From positions 372,001-436,000 of the forward strand of contig JAIVFH010000015.1 in the NCBI GenBank assembly GCA_025765595.1: 64,000 nucleotides of DNA. The letters are read 5' to 3'. Source of the stretch: Obelidium mucronatum. Taxonomy: Eukaryota; Chytridiomycota; Chytridiomycetes; Chytridiales; Chytriomycetaceae. The translations under genes and the position numbers were made by a program. Of the stretch, positions 10,779-21,690 are shown one piece after another; within the stretch, counting starts at the first letter, position 1; every line of letters starts with the position of its first letter. The notes under the pieces were generated by a model, which was not told the origin of the DNA, did no database searches, and saw nothing but the letters and a program-made list of their open reading frames with translations.

Positions 10779-11581
10779 AGTTTCATATTAATAATCTTTG
10801 CTTTTTATCCCCAATTTAATTCTTTTTGAATGGAGTCGAATGCCCCCAAATCATTTGCCCACTAATGAGCAAGATGCCCACTTTTGCGATTTCAAGTTGC
10901 ATTCTGTTTTCTTCTTTCATTCCTTTGTTGCTTTTTTTTGTTCTTTCTTTCATTGTTCCTTCTTTGCTTTGTACCGTCTTTCCTTTGTTGCTCACAGGAA
11001 AACGAATCTCCCACCCGCCACACCTTGTCCGTTGTTCTGCCTTTGCCCACCACACAACTGCCAGTTGTTGCCTATCATTTCCTCTCACACCTCAACTTGC
11101 GAGGTCACTCTTACCCACAGCTTTCGCAACTTTATCTTTTCTTACACCCCTTTTTGGTCGCTCTAACAAAGACATCGGGGAGGCGCCACAAGTGGGGCCC
11201 CTACCTTTGTAGGCATCCCCACCGGCGTGTCCTTCTTGTCTTCCTGTTGGCTGCACGACTTTAGGGCTGTTGATGCTGTGGGTGTCTCGCCTACACATGT
11301 TCAGTTTCTTTGTGTTGTTAGCCAATAAAGGCCTTTTATCGCGTAACCACATCACTGTGTTGTTCAAGCGTCCAAGACGAAGCGGTTTGCATGGGAAAAA
11401 AAAACATGGAAGGTAGGAGACGTAGGTGCACTTGGCACAATGCACTACATAGCTCTACAGACCGTTCCACATCACACTGCCACCAAAAAATTTAAAACAA
11501 GCTAGTGCCACTGTATGATCAAGTCCTTTTATTAATGTTACAAACAGCAACTGACTCATTACTCGAACAACGCAAAACACA
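10779..11581. other. No gene recognised
   Basis: Contains a CT-rich tract (about 10905-10995) and ordinary sequence with an AATAAAGG poly(A)-like signal near 11325. Open frames here are low-complexity. Part of it could be an LTR remnant but I cannot define ends. Confidence 0.35.
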
Positions 11582-12294
11582 TTATCCTTTGTGCAGAGCA
11601 AAATTACCGCAAAGCACTCCATTAGACTCATTATCAGAATCAGAACCCTCATCAGACGTGGTTTCAAAGTAGTGCGCTAAGTCACCACAACTTTGATCCA
11701 TCATTCCAGCCACCACCGCGGAATCAACATCTGTGATGTATCTTACAACAGCGTCGGTGCAGCTTGGGAATCTCTTCAGCCACAGTATAAGAAAACTTCT
11801 TTATCGCACTTTTCCACTAGCACAAGTTGCGGCTGCAGTTTAATCTTGATCAAGCGCTGAAGCCACTTCTGAAACCCTTGCCCATAACCGCCACCATTCA
11901 TAGGGAACCCAATGCACCACAGAGCTGCCAAATAGTTGTAGTTTAAGCTGTTTACCCAGCTGACAGATACCTGACACCGCACCAACTCTTCATTTCGTTT
12001 TCGATGTCTTTCACGAATAGCACAAGCAGGTCCTGCTTGTGGAACGTCCGAAACAAGTCTTGTCCAATAATGGATGTCTGTTTCAGGTGGATTTTGCGTA
12101 AATCTGTCGGACACCAGGTGCTCCTTAGCAAAGGTGCGGTCGTTGAGGATTGCTGCAAACTGCTTGCTGGCAGCACCAACAACACGGAAGAGATGCCTGC
12201 TGACTGGGAGCTTGATCAGAATCATTTGCACCACTTCAGGAGGAACACCATATCCCCACGGGTATTGTGAAGTCATTTTTTCTTTCCTTCCCAT
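11582..12294 (-). CDS. F-box-like protein with acidic tail
   Basis: The N-terminal exon reads VPPEVVQMILIKLPVSRHLF, then VVGAASKQFAAILNDRTFA: the helix pattern of an F-box (P-E-hydrophobic-LP, later W/C-K-x-F). The frame ends at 11776, but the next frame stays open and reads RFPSCTDAVVRYITDVDSAV, ending with an acidic Ser-rich tail (SDEGSDSDNES) at 11582. A roughly 49-nt intron from a GTGCTA or GTGGAA donor near 11822 to GAAG near 11775 joins them in phase. F-box proteins recruit substrates to SCF ubiquitin ligases; its substrate here is unknown. An alternative start is at 12276. Confidence 0.5.
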
Positions 12295-12334
12295 CAGACT
12301 TATCTGTTTTATACTACATTCAAATGGGGCCAGT

Positions 12335-12485
12335 GTATGACTTTTTTTTCAAACATGCTCTATGTGTTCAATATTTTCTTGTTTGTGAACTCTTGTGTGA
12401 AAAAAAATAATAGTACAAACTGTGTGCAAAAAAAAAATCAGACTTGCTTGATATGTTGCAAAAAAAAATAATAATATGTGCTACT
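12335..12485 (-). repeat. Right subterminal repeats of the 11.7-kb element
   Basis: Read on the minus strand, long T-tracts are each followed by CAACATA, CACACAGTT or CACACAAGAGTT at roughly 40-nt spacing. This mirrors the left side, but copies are too divergent for certainty by eye. Confidence 0.45.
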
Positions 12486-12522
12486 TGTTGCCCAAAAATC
12501 TGGGAAATGACTATATCTTCCA

Positions 12523-12549
12523 AATAAATAATATTTGGTCAAACGGCTG
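12523..12549 (-). repeat. Right terminal inverted repeat of the 11.7-kb element
   Basis: Reads GGTCAAACGGCTG at its outer end, the reverse complement of the left end. It is followed by ACGGT (12550-12554), which differs from the left duplication ATGGT by one base. Confidence 0.9.
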
Positions 12550-12554
12550 ACGGT

Positions 12555-12698
12555 AGAACGGAAGACATGATTGCAGATATCATGACAAAAGCTCTTCCAG
12601 GTCCACAACACATGAAGCTTACTGCAATGTTGCGTTTGCGTTCCTTGGCGGATTTAATTGGTAAAAGTATTATGCAGTTAGTTTCTTTTGATGAGTGA
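12555..12698 (+). pseudogene. Copia retrotransposon C-terminus, right half
   Basis: Reads RTEDMIADIMTKALPGPQHM and then KLTAMLRL to a stop, the standard Copia polyprotein terminus. It continues the frame broken at 882 by the 11.7-kb element. Confidence 0.85.
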
Positions 12699-13308
12699 AT
12701 GAACAAACCTTGCAGTATTTTCTCCTGTATTTAAGGTGTGAATTTAGGTTTTGTTTTATTTGCAATTAGTGCGAGTGCCAAGGGTTTGAGTCCCGGGTTT
12801 TTTATGCTTTTTACAGTCTGGTTGTCCTTGTATTAATAATGTTTATGGAGAATGTGAATGTGTATTTAAGCATTGGGTTTTATTTCGTGAGATTACGGGT
12901 GGAAAAGGGAAATGTGCCCTACATTAGACACTTGTTAAGATGCGATGTTTCACGTCTAAGGTCCTCACATTACTTACTGGCGGAATTGACTCTCTAGAAA
13001 ACATCCTGAACTCCAGTATACATGTATACTAAGTTTTCCTACACAAATAATATGCATATATTTTACTAAGTATAAGTTCAGATTCAGAAAATAAACATAA
13101 CTGGGATATATTCTGATTCAGGGGGTCTGCTGATGCTCCAGTCAAATGCAGCGTGATGACGCAGGGATTTGCTCCTATTGAAGTAGTGAAAATTGATCCC
13201 AAAAGAGAATTCAAAAAAACACTATTATCCTTTGCTGCAAATTAAGGGTTTTGGAGTCTTAAGGAAAACTTCTAAGAAAGGAAAAGTTCTTAAACTTTAC
13301 TCAGAAAA
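12699..13308. other. No gene recognised; probable Copia 3' region
   Basis: Follows the Copia stop, so a polypurine tract and 3' LTR would be expected, but without the 5' LTR I cannot define one. A TTTGAGTCCCGGG stretch near 12787 resembles a tRNA T-arm but has no matching cloverleaf. Confidence 0.35.
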
Positions 13309-15897
13309 TCAACAAAATACAATCTGTTCCTCATTCTCTATCTTCACATGCTTAGATATTTTCTGCACAGCATCCGCGAAGGATTCAATTGATTTAAAAC
13401 CACGCTTTCTTGTAACTAACACATTGGCGACTTTCTGAATATCTTGGCCATCTCCTGTCAACAACATCTTAATGTAAGAAATCGGGTCTTTGTTCACGTT
13501 GACACACGGAGACGCTGCTGGATGAAGCCACAAACCACCGTGGTATTGTTGAAGTTGAGCATACGTGACAACGACGGCACTTCTTGATCCAAGTTCATCG
13601 ACATTTGTTGAGACCAGAGAACTGAATAACAAAGGCACAACCATTACAGGCCCCAATGCTGTAGGAGGAATAGTTGCAGAAGAAAGTAGGGTTTGAATCC
13701 TTCCTACACCAAGATTGCCACCAGCAACTCTTTTCCGCTGGTCCAAACAAATGACATATTCGTTCTTACCCCTTTTCTTTAACCCAAAGAATAAGTCTAC
13801 TCCTTTACCATTTTCCCCATTTATAACAACTAAGCCATCCTTCAGCCAATCATGTTTCTCAGATGAGTTCCCCTTGCGACCAATTTCGTTCCCAATTGTG
13901 CTCCCAAACTTATCATCGTATTCCATAACCGTCATTGGCGACAGCTCTACTTCGACATCACATCCAGAAACCAAAGCTCCTTTAAACAAAGTAGAAAGCT
14001 TCACAACAGGGCTCGCAACTATCAGCATAGCATTGATTCGGAGGGAATGAAAATAGGCTCCAAAAACTTCCCACAATGCCCATGCTGCTTTATCGTAAAT
14101 GAGAGAATCCACTTTCTCAATTAGCCCCTGCACACACTCAATAAAACATCGCTCGGCATTGAAATAATTATTTGGTATCAGTCGTCCAATTCGGTGAAAG
14201 ATAGCATATGGAATCAACACTTCAGAGTTATCAGTCAACAAACACAGTGAGCTGTCGCGAATGCGGGACCATTTCATGCCAGCAATAACTTTACTCGTTT
14301 TTTCAACAGGAATTCCAGACACAGAGTAGGCGGCTAGCTTGATCAAATCAATATCTTCCAATTTTTTTCCCCATTCTTCTACGTATGCGTTTTTGATAGT
14401 CTTAAATGATTCCTCAATTTCTTCGATACTTAATATAACGTGATTGGATGCTTGAATCTTTTCCAGAAGCAGTGAAATGTACTCAAAAGCCCATCTTGGA
14501 ACACCACCCAAATAAAACAAATGTCGCCGTACAGGAGATTGCATCAGCAGGGAAGGACCATGAGTTACGGAAGAGACTGCAGTTTCGACTTCAGCAGGCG
14601 AGAGTAACATCATTGGAAGTCTCAGAATTTCAGTTTTAGACGAGTTGGCGATGGAAATTGCGGAGAAATCAGTACCGGCAAACATCGGATAAATACAGAT
14701 TCCATCGACAGGATCTGACAAAATATCACCAAGAACATTTAGTAACTCCGGCAGCAGCTCTTTCTGCACTTCTACTCGATCCACCACCTTACAGACTCGG
14801 ATACCATTGACTTCTTCAATTGATTGATATTCGTCCACACCCAAGAACATTTGCAATGTTTGTCCTACTTTCAATTCACCACTTTTTACCATTCTTGCGA
14901 CAACTACCTTCAAAGCCACTCTCAGACTCAATTCATCACCATTCGAGGGCAAGAAATCCTCAAACCAATCAGCAAACCCTGGTCCATTCCCCTCCAAAAA
15001 CAATCGATGCAATAGCCGCCAAGAAAAAGACGCCTGGATTTTCATTGACTGTTCGACCTTGTGGGGTTGGTGACCATTATGATAAAGAACCAGCGTCCCG
15101 AGTCGGGGTTGTTGAATACCTGCCAAATCAAATATCTGTTTCCATTCTTCCAGCATTCGAGATTTACCAAGACCCGAAAGCCCGGAGCAAACCGGAATCT
15201 TACGGCTAGCTCTGGACGTTTCGCTTGCAGGTTTCGATAATACTTGCATACACTCAGCCGCCTTTTTCAAAGCTGCTTCCCGACCAGCTAATTTAAACGA
15301 CAGATTTGATGGAGAAAGCAGATGAGGTCTGACATGGAATTTTGAAGAATTTGTTGCAGAAGCTTCAAGAAAGTCTAAAATAGCGGTCGGGGACATCTCA
15401 ATGGTTGGGCCCTTTGGTTTCGACGCCTCCGACGAAGACTTTGAGCCTCTTGGTGCTGTTAAACGTTAAGAGTGTTAAACTACGCAATGACTAGAGAGTA
15501 TTGAACGTTTACATGTCTTCTTCTCATTCTCCAATTGAATTTGCAAAAGTAGGACCTTCTCCTGCTGAAGGGCCGCCTTCTCCTGCTGAAGGGCCGCCTT
15601 CTCCTTGTCAAGGGCCGCCTTCTCCTGCTCAAGAGCCGCTTCCTTCTTCCCCCACCAACTTGAAGCATCGTCTTTGTAGAGACCCTTTTCAAATGGAGAG
15701 AGAGCGCCCCAGAGCTGTTCTGGATTATCGAGCTTAGTTTGCACAATCGAAATCCCCTTCGAAACAGCCTGTTTCAAAACCATCAGATACGAAATCGCCC
15801 ATCCTTTCAAAAACAGACTTACATCAATCTTTGATTGTACCTTCAATTGTTGTTGGTTGAACGATTCTGTCACAGAACAGTCCATAGCGTAATCCAT
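13309..15897 (-). CDS. Crinkler (CRN)-like P-loop NTPase with coiled-coil N-terminus
   Basis: Two exons (15897-15513, 15455-13309; 57-nt intron) give 843 residues. Residues about 90-125 are a coiled coil of repeated KEKAALQQE units. A P-loop NTPase domain follows: Walker A GLSGLGKS, Walker B FLGVDE, then FAGTDFSAIS and YLGGVPRW blocks that are characteristic of the CRN-type NTPases of oomycetes, chytrids and other eukaryotes. The C-terminal third has GKGVDLFFGLKK and VICLDQRK, which could be a degenerate PD-(D/E)xK nuclease-like core, as in CRN systems. No LxLFLAK-type leader or signal peptide is visible, so host-effector secretion is not supported. CRN-like proteins in free-living eukaryotes are proposed to act in conflicts with selfish elements; that role is inferred. 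Confidence 0.8.
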
Positions 15898-16563
15898 TTT
15901 TTTTCTTATAAAAAAATCCCACAACTCCTCATTATTTCACTTACACCATCATTGCAGTGTTAGAAAATTTAATTGCACCGTCGGTGACTTTGTGTTCAAC
16001 TGTCCTTTTAGGGTCGTTTCTAAGCATAGAAAAGAAGCTATCCAAGTGATGGGTCTTACCACTACAAAAGACGTAGTGGAGACACGAGGTTGCTCCGAAA
16101 GGACAGGGGCTTAGCTGACACATTAAAAGCAGATTAATTAGTAAAATTTTGATATTGGGGAGTTGTGTGCTTGTAGTTCAAATAAGATGGTGTTTGAACG
16201 CGTTTACTAGTGGTGGTTGGCAAACACAATTTTGGTGCCATTTGTGGACGTGTCACCATGGAGCCCTTGGTTTCCATGCTCCTTCAAGCAAACAGCATTC
16301 GAATGACTTGTATCTCTGAGTGACAGAATGACAGACACAGTTCTGTCCGCAAGAAAATCAGCCAAGAAAACATTGCATCACAGCCCACTAAAATACTTTT
16401 GTTTCGTGTTTTGCACCTTTGAATAGAGCTACATTTCAATAGCACCAAGAAAAAGTCTTATTCCATCATAGGGGTTTTCGCACAACCAAAAAAAAGAGAT
16501 AAAAGTAAAAGAAAAACAAAGAAGAGCCCCAGAAAAATAATAGCAGTGTTTGGGAAATATTTA
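15898..16563. other. No gene recognised
   Basis: Intergenic between the CRN-like gene and the first M28 gene, with A/T tracts. Only short unconvincing open frames are present. Confidence 0.4.
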
Positions 16564-18028
16564 TCAACATCCTTGGTACCAGACAATCCACTTTCCAGCT
16601 TGGCAGTAGTACATGGTCCCTGCAGAGCACTGTGACACACCTGTGCATGGTTGTCCAACAACTGGACCACCAGAGGACCCAGTAGTTGATGATTTTGCTG
16701 TAGTAGTAGTCTTGGTAGTCGCAACCGTGTTGGCCTTTGTCGTTGTTGTGGTAGTAGTAACAGTAGTACCAGTAGTCGCAGCCTTAGTTGTAGTAGTTGT
16801 AGTAGTAGTTGTCTTTGTCGTAGCCGGACTCGAACCACCCGCCAGTGACAACTCAACAATGAAACCAATAGTACTTCTCGCGAAAGCAGCAACATGTGGC
16901 ACAGACACCACCGACAGAGTATCCAAGAAGGAACCATCCGGATTCACTTTATCATTGTAAGGGAACGCGTATCGGTCCTCGCTTTCAAAAGCCATGGCAG
17001 AGTTGTATCCGGCACTGTACCAGGCTGAGTTGTCGGTACACGCGTACCCGCAGACTTGGTTCCCGACCTGCGGGAGTCCTGCATAGGCGGCTACGGTGGC
17101 GGAAAGAAGAGTTGTGGCCGCCTTGGTTGTGAAATCTTGTTTTTGAGGTGTATTCAGTTTTAAGCATCAAGTGCACTAAATCAGACTAAAAAAAAATGAT
17201 TGAAAACAACTCACCAACGTAGATTCCAATCGATGGAGTCGTTCCGGGCTTAATATACCCACTCTGATCCAAATTCAAATACGAAACAACCTCAATTCCT
17301 TTCGCAGCATACGCTTTCGCAATTTCATTGCTTCCCAAAATCCCCAACTCTTCACCAGCATACCAATGAAACTCAATCGGCCGACCCGGAATGAATCCAC
17401 TCGTCGTCAAGACACGAAGCGCTTCAAACACAGCCACAGAGCCAGACGCACAGTCATCAGCGGCAGGGTTGGGACCTCCTACACCTTGTGGGCCTCCGTA
17501 CGCGGCAGTGTCGAAATGAGAACCCGTGATGACGATTCCCCTGGCAGTTGTGGGAGTTGCGGCTTCGTATCTGGCGATGACGGATGGCTGGATAAAATTG
17601 GAATGCTTGTAGAGGTATACTGAAAGCTTGGCGCCCGATGGAACAGGAAGCGCCTGGACTGTAGACATGATCTATTAATTAACTCATTAGTAAAAACAAG
17701 CGTTCATGTCAGGTGACAGGGTGAGAAAAAATTAATGCAGGCGACGAACCCAATTGGCAGCAGCAACACCGTTCTGGGACTGGTAGTACCTCTCAGGGAA
17801 CTGTGTGAGTCTCGTCATCCAGGTTGTAATCTGGCCTTGGTCGACTCTAGACAAAAGCGGGTTGACTACCGACTGAAAAGCAGGAACCGTTGGGAGAGTG
17901 ATGGGACTCGGTGGCGCCGCAAGTCTTTCCAACAAGGTGGTGTCTCTTAATTCATGGTTGGGTGCAATGTTTGGTCTGAGTGCCAATGACAAGGATGCTA
18001 AGGTGGCTAACACGGTGATAAGTTGCAT
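16564..18028 (-). CDS. Secreted M28 aminopeptidase with Cys-rich C-terminal module (paralogue A)
   Basis: Three exons (18028-17750, 17671-17215, 17135-16564) give 435 residues. A signal peptide (MQLITVLATLASLSLALRP) is followed by a propeptide-like region and the M28 Zn-peptidase core. All five metal ligands are present: SHFD, AADDCASG, AGEELG, NLDQSGY and VPHVAAF. A Thr-rich linker about 75 residues long leads to a Cys-rich end (CTGVSQC...YYCQAGKW...YQGC) that may bind carbohydrate or wall. It is the first of three tandem minus-strand copies. The role is extracellular removal of N-terminal residues from peptides. Confidence 0.92.
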
Positions 18029-18302
18029 TTTTCTTTTCGTTTTTGGCAAATGAAGCCCAGAATTTATAGGCTGGAGGTCACCTGACACCCGTGTGACAAA
18101 AAGTTGGGTGGCGTGTGATTGCCGGGCTGTCTTTCCCGAAAAGACAGCGGACGATCCTAACCCCTCCCAAGGGCGGCAACTTAAAATGCTGTCTTATATT
18201 GAATTCCAAGTATTTATTTGCATTTCATAGCTCACGGAAAAAAATCCGTCAAAAAAAAAATAGAAAGAAAGATAATGCGGATAAGAAAAGTCCCATTCCG
18301 GC

Positions 18303-19737
18303 TCAGCAGCCCTGGTACCAAACGATCCACTTTCCAGCCTGGCAATAGTACATTGTTCCAGCGTAACATTGAGACACTCCGGTACATGGGCCTCCCACAA
18401 CAGGGCCACCACTTGATCCAGTGGTAGTCGCCGCCTTTGTTGTCGTTGCCACCTTGGTAGTAGTCGTAGTAGTTGTTGTAGTTCCAGTTTTGGTAGTAGT
18501 CGCAGCCTTTGTGCTCGTAGTCGCAGCCTTCGAGGTAGTAGTAGTAGTTGTTGTTGTGGTAGTAACTTGCCCCGTAGTTCCAGCAAGAGCAAGCTCAACA
18601 ATGAAACCAATAGTACTCTTTGCGAAAGCAGCGACATGTGGAACAGAAACGACAGACAGGGTATCCAAGGGAGATCCATCAGAGTTCACCTTGTCATTGT
18701 ATGGAAACGCGTTTGCATTGGAACCTTCAAAGGCCATTGCCGAGTTGTACCCGGCATTGTACCAAGCCGAATTATCGGTACATTCGTAACCGCACATTTG
18801 GTTTCCGATTTGTGGGAGGCCGGAGTAGGCGGCGACGGTGGCGGAGAGGAGTGTGGTAGCGGCTTTGGTTGTGTAATCTTTGAAAAGAAACGCATATAAT
18901 TTTAGCATACCGATGTAAAACAAAAAAATATATCCACTCACCAACAAAGATTCCAATCTGTTCAGTAGTTCCAGGTCTAATGTACCCACTCTGATCCAAG
19001 TTCAAATACGAGACAACTTCGATTCCTTTCGCAGCATACGCGTTCGCAATGTCCTTGCTTCCCAAAATTCCCAATTCTTCACCAGCGTACCAGTGGAATT
19101 CAATTGGACGACCGGGAATGAATCCGTTCGTGGTTAAAACGCGAAGAGCTTCAAAGACGGCGACGGAACCGGACGCGCAATCATCCGCGGCTGGGTTGGG
19201 TCCGCCGACACCTTGTGGGTGGCCGTATGCCGCTGTGTCAAAGTGAGACCCGGTGATGACGATTCCTCGGGCGCCTGTTGCGGTTGCCGCTTCATAGCGG
19301 GCAATGACGGAGGGTTGGATGAAGGCGGCGTGCTTGTAAAGGGAGACAGTGAGCTTGGCGCCAGCTGGGACTGGAAGAGCTTGAACAGTGGATTGAATCT
19401 GAGGAAACAAGAGTAATTTATTTTTAGTGAAGAATCAAAAAACGTGTTAATAATAGCAAGTATTTACCCAGTTGGCAGCAGCAACTCCATTCTGGGATTT
19501 GTAGTATCTTTCTGGAAATTGGGTGAGTCTGGTCATCCAAGTGTTAATCTGTGTCTGGTCGACTTTGGCGAGCAGTGGCTTCACAATGGACTGAAAAGCA
19601 GGAGCGCTTGGAAGGGTGATGGGGCTTGGAGGCGCGGCAGCAACTTGCACAATTCTGTGCTCTGGGGCAATTGGCAGGTTTGGACGAAGTGCCAAGGAAA
19701 CAGTTGCTAGTGCCGAGATGATTGTAAGAAGTTGCAT
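18303..19737 (-). CDS. Secreted M28 aminopeptidase with Cys-rich C-terminal module (paralogue B)
   Basis: Three exons (19737-19468, 19398-18942, 18877-18303) give 433 residues. Intron positions and phases and the 457-nt middle exon are identical to paralogue A, so the pair arose by tandem duplication. Signal peptide, five M28 ligands, Thr-rich linker and terminal Cys module are all intact. Proteins A and B differ mainly in the propeptide and the linker. Confidence 0.92.
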
Positions 19738-20155
19738 TTTTGGATTGAAGTCCTTTTGTTTGAAGTGTGGGGAAGAAACGAGTGCGTATTAGGTCGAGTA
19801 TTTATAATGCTTTTTTTCGGGCGGTCACGTGTGAGCTTGAGCACCTGATGGCCGGTCTCGTGAACAACGAGTTGCTTGGTGGCGATCACTAAACGCCACC
19901 AACCCGCCTTTCGCACCACCCTTTCAAGCGCTTGGAAGAAGTTCGTGCCAACAATGAAGTTGTTGTGCTATGCTCTTCGGTTTTTCTTGCGTGATACGCT
20001 TGATGCGGCTTTTAAACGCAGCGCGCCACTCTATGAACCCGGATGTTTGAAACTGTTCGAGGGTTTCCGTTCCGGACCCTTTCAAAAAATGGAATCATGT
20101 CCCATCACAACAACAAATTCTAGTTCCATAGAAAAGTACATTTGTTTCAGTCTAT
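19738..20155. other. Promoter side of paralogue B; no gene
   Basis: A TATTTATAATG stretch near 19800 is a candidate TATA element for paralogue B. Nothing else is recognisable. Confidence 0.4.
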
Positions 20156-21549
20156 CTACACCAACATCAAAGAAATCCCCAAAACCCAAAACAAACAAAC
20201 AAAAGAGCCAGCAGTTGTTTGCAACAACAATCCAAACAATAAATTTGAAGATGACCGTGACGAAGCAGCTGAAGTTGGAACTGTTCCATTATAAGTCCCA
20301 GCCAACGAAAGTTCTACGACGAAACCAATCGTATTCTTTGCAAACACAGCTACATGAGTCATGTTTATAAATTCAAGTGTGTCTAATGGAGAGCCATCGG
20401 GATTGACAACATCAATATCGGGGAATCCGTTCTTGCGCGCTCCTTCAAAGGCGAATGCACTTTCGTACCCTGCACGAAACCAACCAACGTGATCTGAACA
20501 TTCTTGTCCGCATCTTTGATTCTTGACCTGTGGGAGGCCAGTGTCTATAAGAACAAGATGTCAATGTTTTTGTTTCGGAAGAAAGGAATCACGCTTCAAG
20601 TCACTTACAAGCTTCAACGATAAGGGAAAGGAAATTTGTGGCGTTTTCAGTGGTATAATCTGGTTTTTTGATGGTTAACACAAATGCTAAAATGATGCAG
20701 AAAGACAAGCAATATGACAACGTGTTATCCAAAGCTTACCAGAAAAGATTCCAACCTCAGGCCTCGTTCCGGGCATCACATATCCAGTTTGATCGACATT
20801 TAAATAGGCCACAACAGGAATACTCTTATTTGCATACATATTTGCAATTTCCTTGCTTCCTCTGGCACTGATTTCTTCAGCGGCATACCAGTGGAATTCG
20901 ATCGCCCGCCCGGGCACCCAATTATTAGTAGTCAACACACGCAGAGCTTCAAACAGCGAGGCTGATCCAGAGGCACAGTCGTCCGCACCGGGGTTCGGAC
21001 CGCCTTGACCAAGCGGGTGTCGCTGCGCCAGCGTGTCCATGTGGGTGCCTGCAATGACAGTTCCCGTCAGGTTTTTGACGAAGGGGTTTTCGTAGCGCAC
21101 CAGCACGCTGGGCTGGATGAAGTCGGTGTGGTTGAAGAAGGACACGGTCAGCTTTGTGCCCTTGGGCACCGGCAGCGCCCGGACCTGGTCGGCAATCTGG
21201 CGCAGACAAAAGCGTTAGGCGCCCGGGCGAAGCGGCACAGAGCACTCACTCACTCACTCACCCAGTGGGCGGCGGCCGCGCCGTTCTGCGAGCGGTAGTA
21301 GCGCTCGGGGAACAGCGTCAGGCGCGTCAGCCACGGCGCGATCGCCTTCGCGTCGACGGCGGCGGCCAGCGGCGCAACGACGCCGGCGAAGCGCGGCGCC
21401 GCGGGGAACTCAAAGCTGCTCGGCGGCGCCTTCGAGAGCAGCAGGAGCGCCGCGGCGTCCGGCGGCGAGTCGGCGCCGTCGGCGTCGGCGTCAGTGCGGT
21501 GCGTCTGCGCGGCGGCGGCGAGAAGCAGGAGGACGAGGGCGCGCATCAT
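20156..21549 (-). CDS. M28 aminopeptidase, probable GPI-anchored paralogue C
   Basis: Four exons (21549-21262, 21196-20740, 20659-20609, 20544-20156) give 394 residues. The ligands GTHMD, GADDCASG, AAEEIS, NVDQTGY and MTHVAVF are complete. It shares the 457-nt exon with A and B but has an extra intron. It ends in a hydrophobic stretch (LLFGLLLQTTAGSFVCLFW...) instead of the Thr linker and Cys module, as expected of a GPI-anchor signal or membrane tail. The first exon is strikingly GC-rich and alanine-rich, unlike the AT-rich remainder. Confidence 0.88.
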
Positions 21550-21690
21550 AATTGGATCGGCCGTTTGATTAAATAAGAAAAATTTATTATTAGATACGGT
21601 TCAAGCCCAACTAGTTCAGATGTTTAAAAGAAGACGATGACGCCTTCCTCCTCGTCGTCTTCTTCTTCTTCGTCCTCTTCGTCATCTTCT

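Larger units (their letters stand above)
883..12549. mobile_element. 11.7-kb TIR element with D,D(34)E integrase and cargo including a cenH3-like histone
   Basis: The ends are inverted repeats (CAGCCGTTTGACCAAATA at 883 and its reverse complement ending at 12549; 27 nt with one mismatch). They are flanked by ATGGT (878-882) and ACGGT (12550-12554), a 5-bp target duplication with one transition. Excising the element and one duplication restores a continuous Copia reading frame, so insertion is directly demonstrated. Inside are an integrase (4360-6190), an 880-aa unknown protein, a 70-bp tandem array, a small unknown gene, a cenH3-like histone, another unknown protein and an F-box-like gene. 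All have host-type introns. No polymerase, ATPase or capsid gene of a Polinton was seen. A retroviral-type integrase with TIRs resembles Ginger or Polinton logic, but the 5-bp duplication and cargo fit neither family cleanly. Confidence 0.88.

Noticed and set aside
10798..11264. Phe/Leu/Ser-rich overlapping frames
   Set aside because: They come from a CT-rich tract and show no domain or start context.
883..12549. Polinton/Maverick or integrated virus
   Set aside because: No DNA polymerase B, packaging ATPase, protease or capsid frame found, and all genes carry host-type introns.
12770..12820. Possible tRNA (TTTGAGTCCCGGG resembles a T-arm)
   Set aside because: No acceptor, D- or anticodon stems fit around it.
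16458..16960. Open frames rich in Val or Leu opposite the Thr-linker of the M28 genes (also 18194-18789)
   Set aside because: They are antisense or shifted readings of the ACT-type Thr repeats in real exons.
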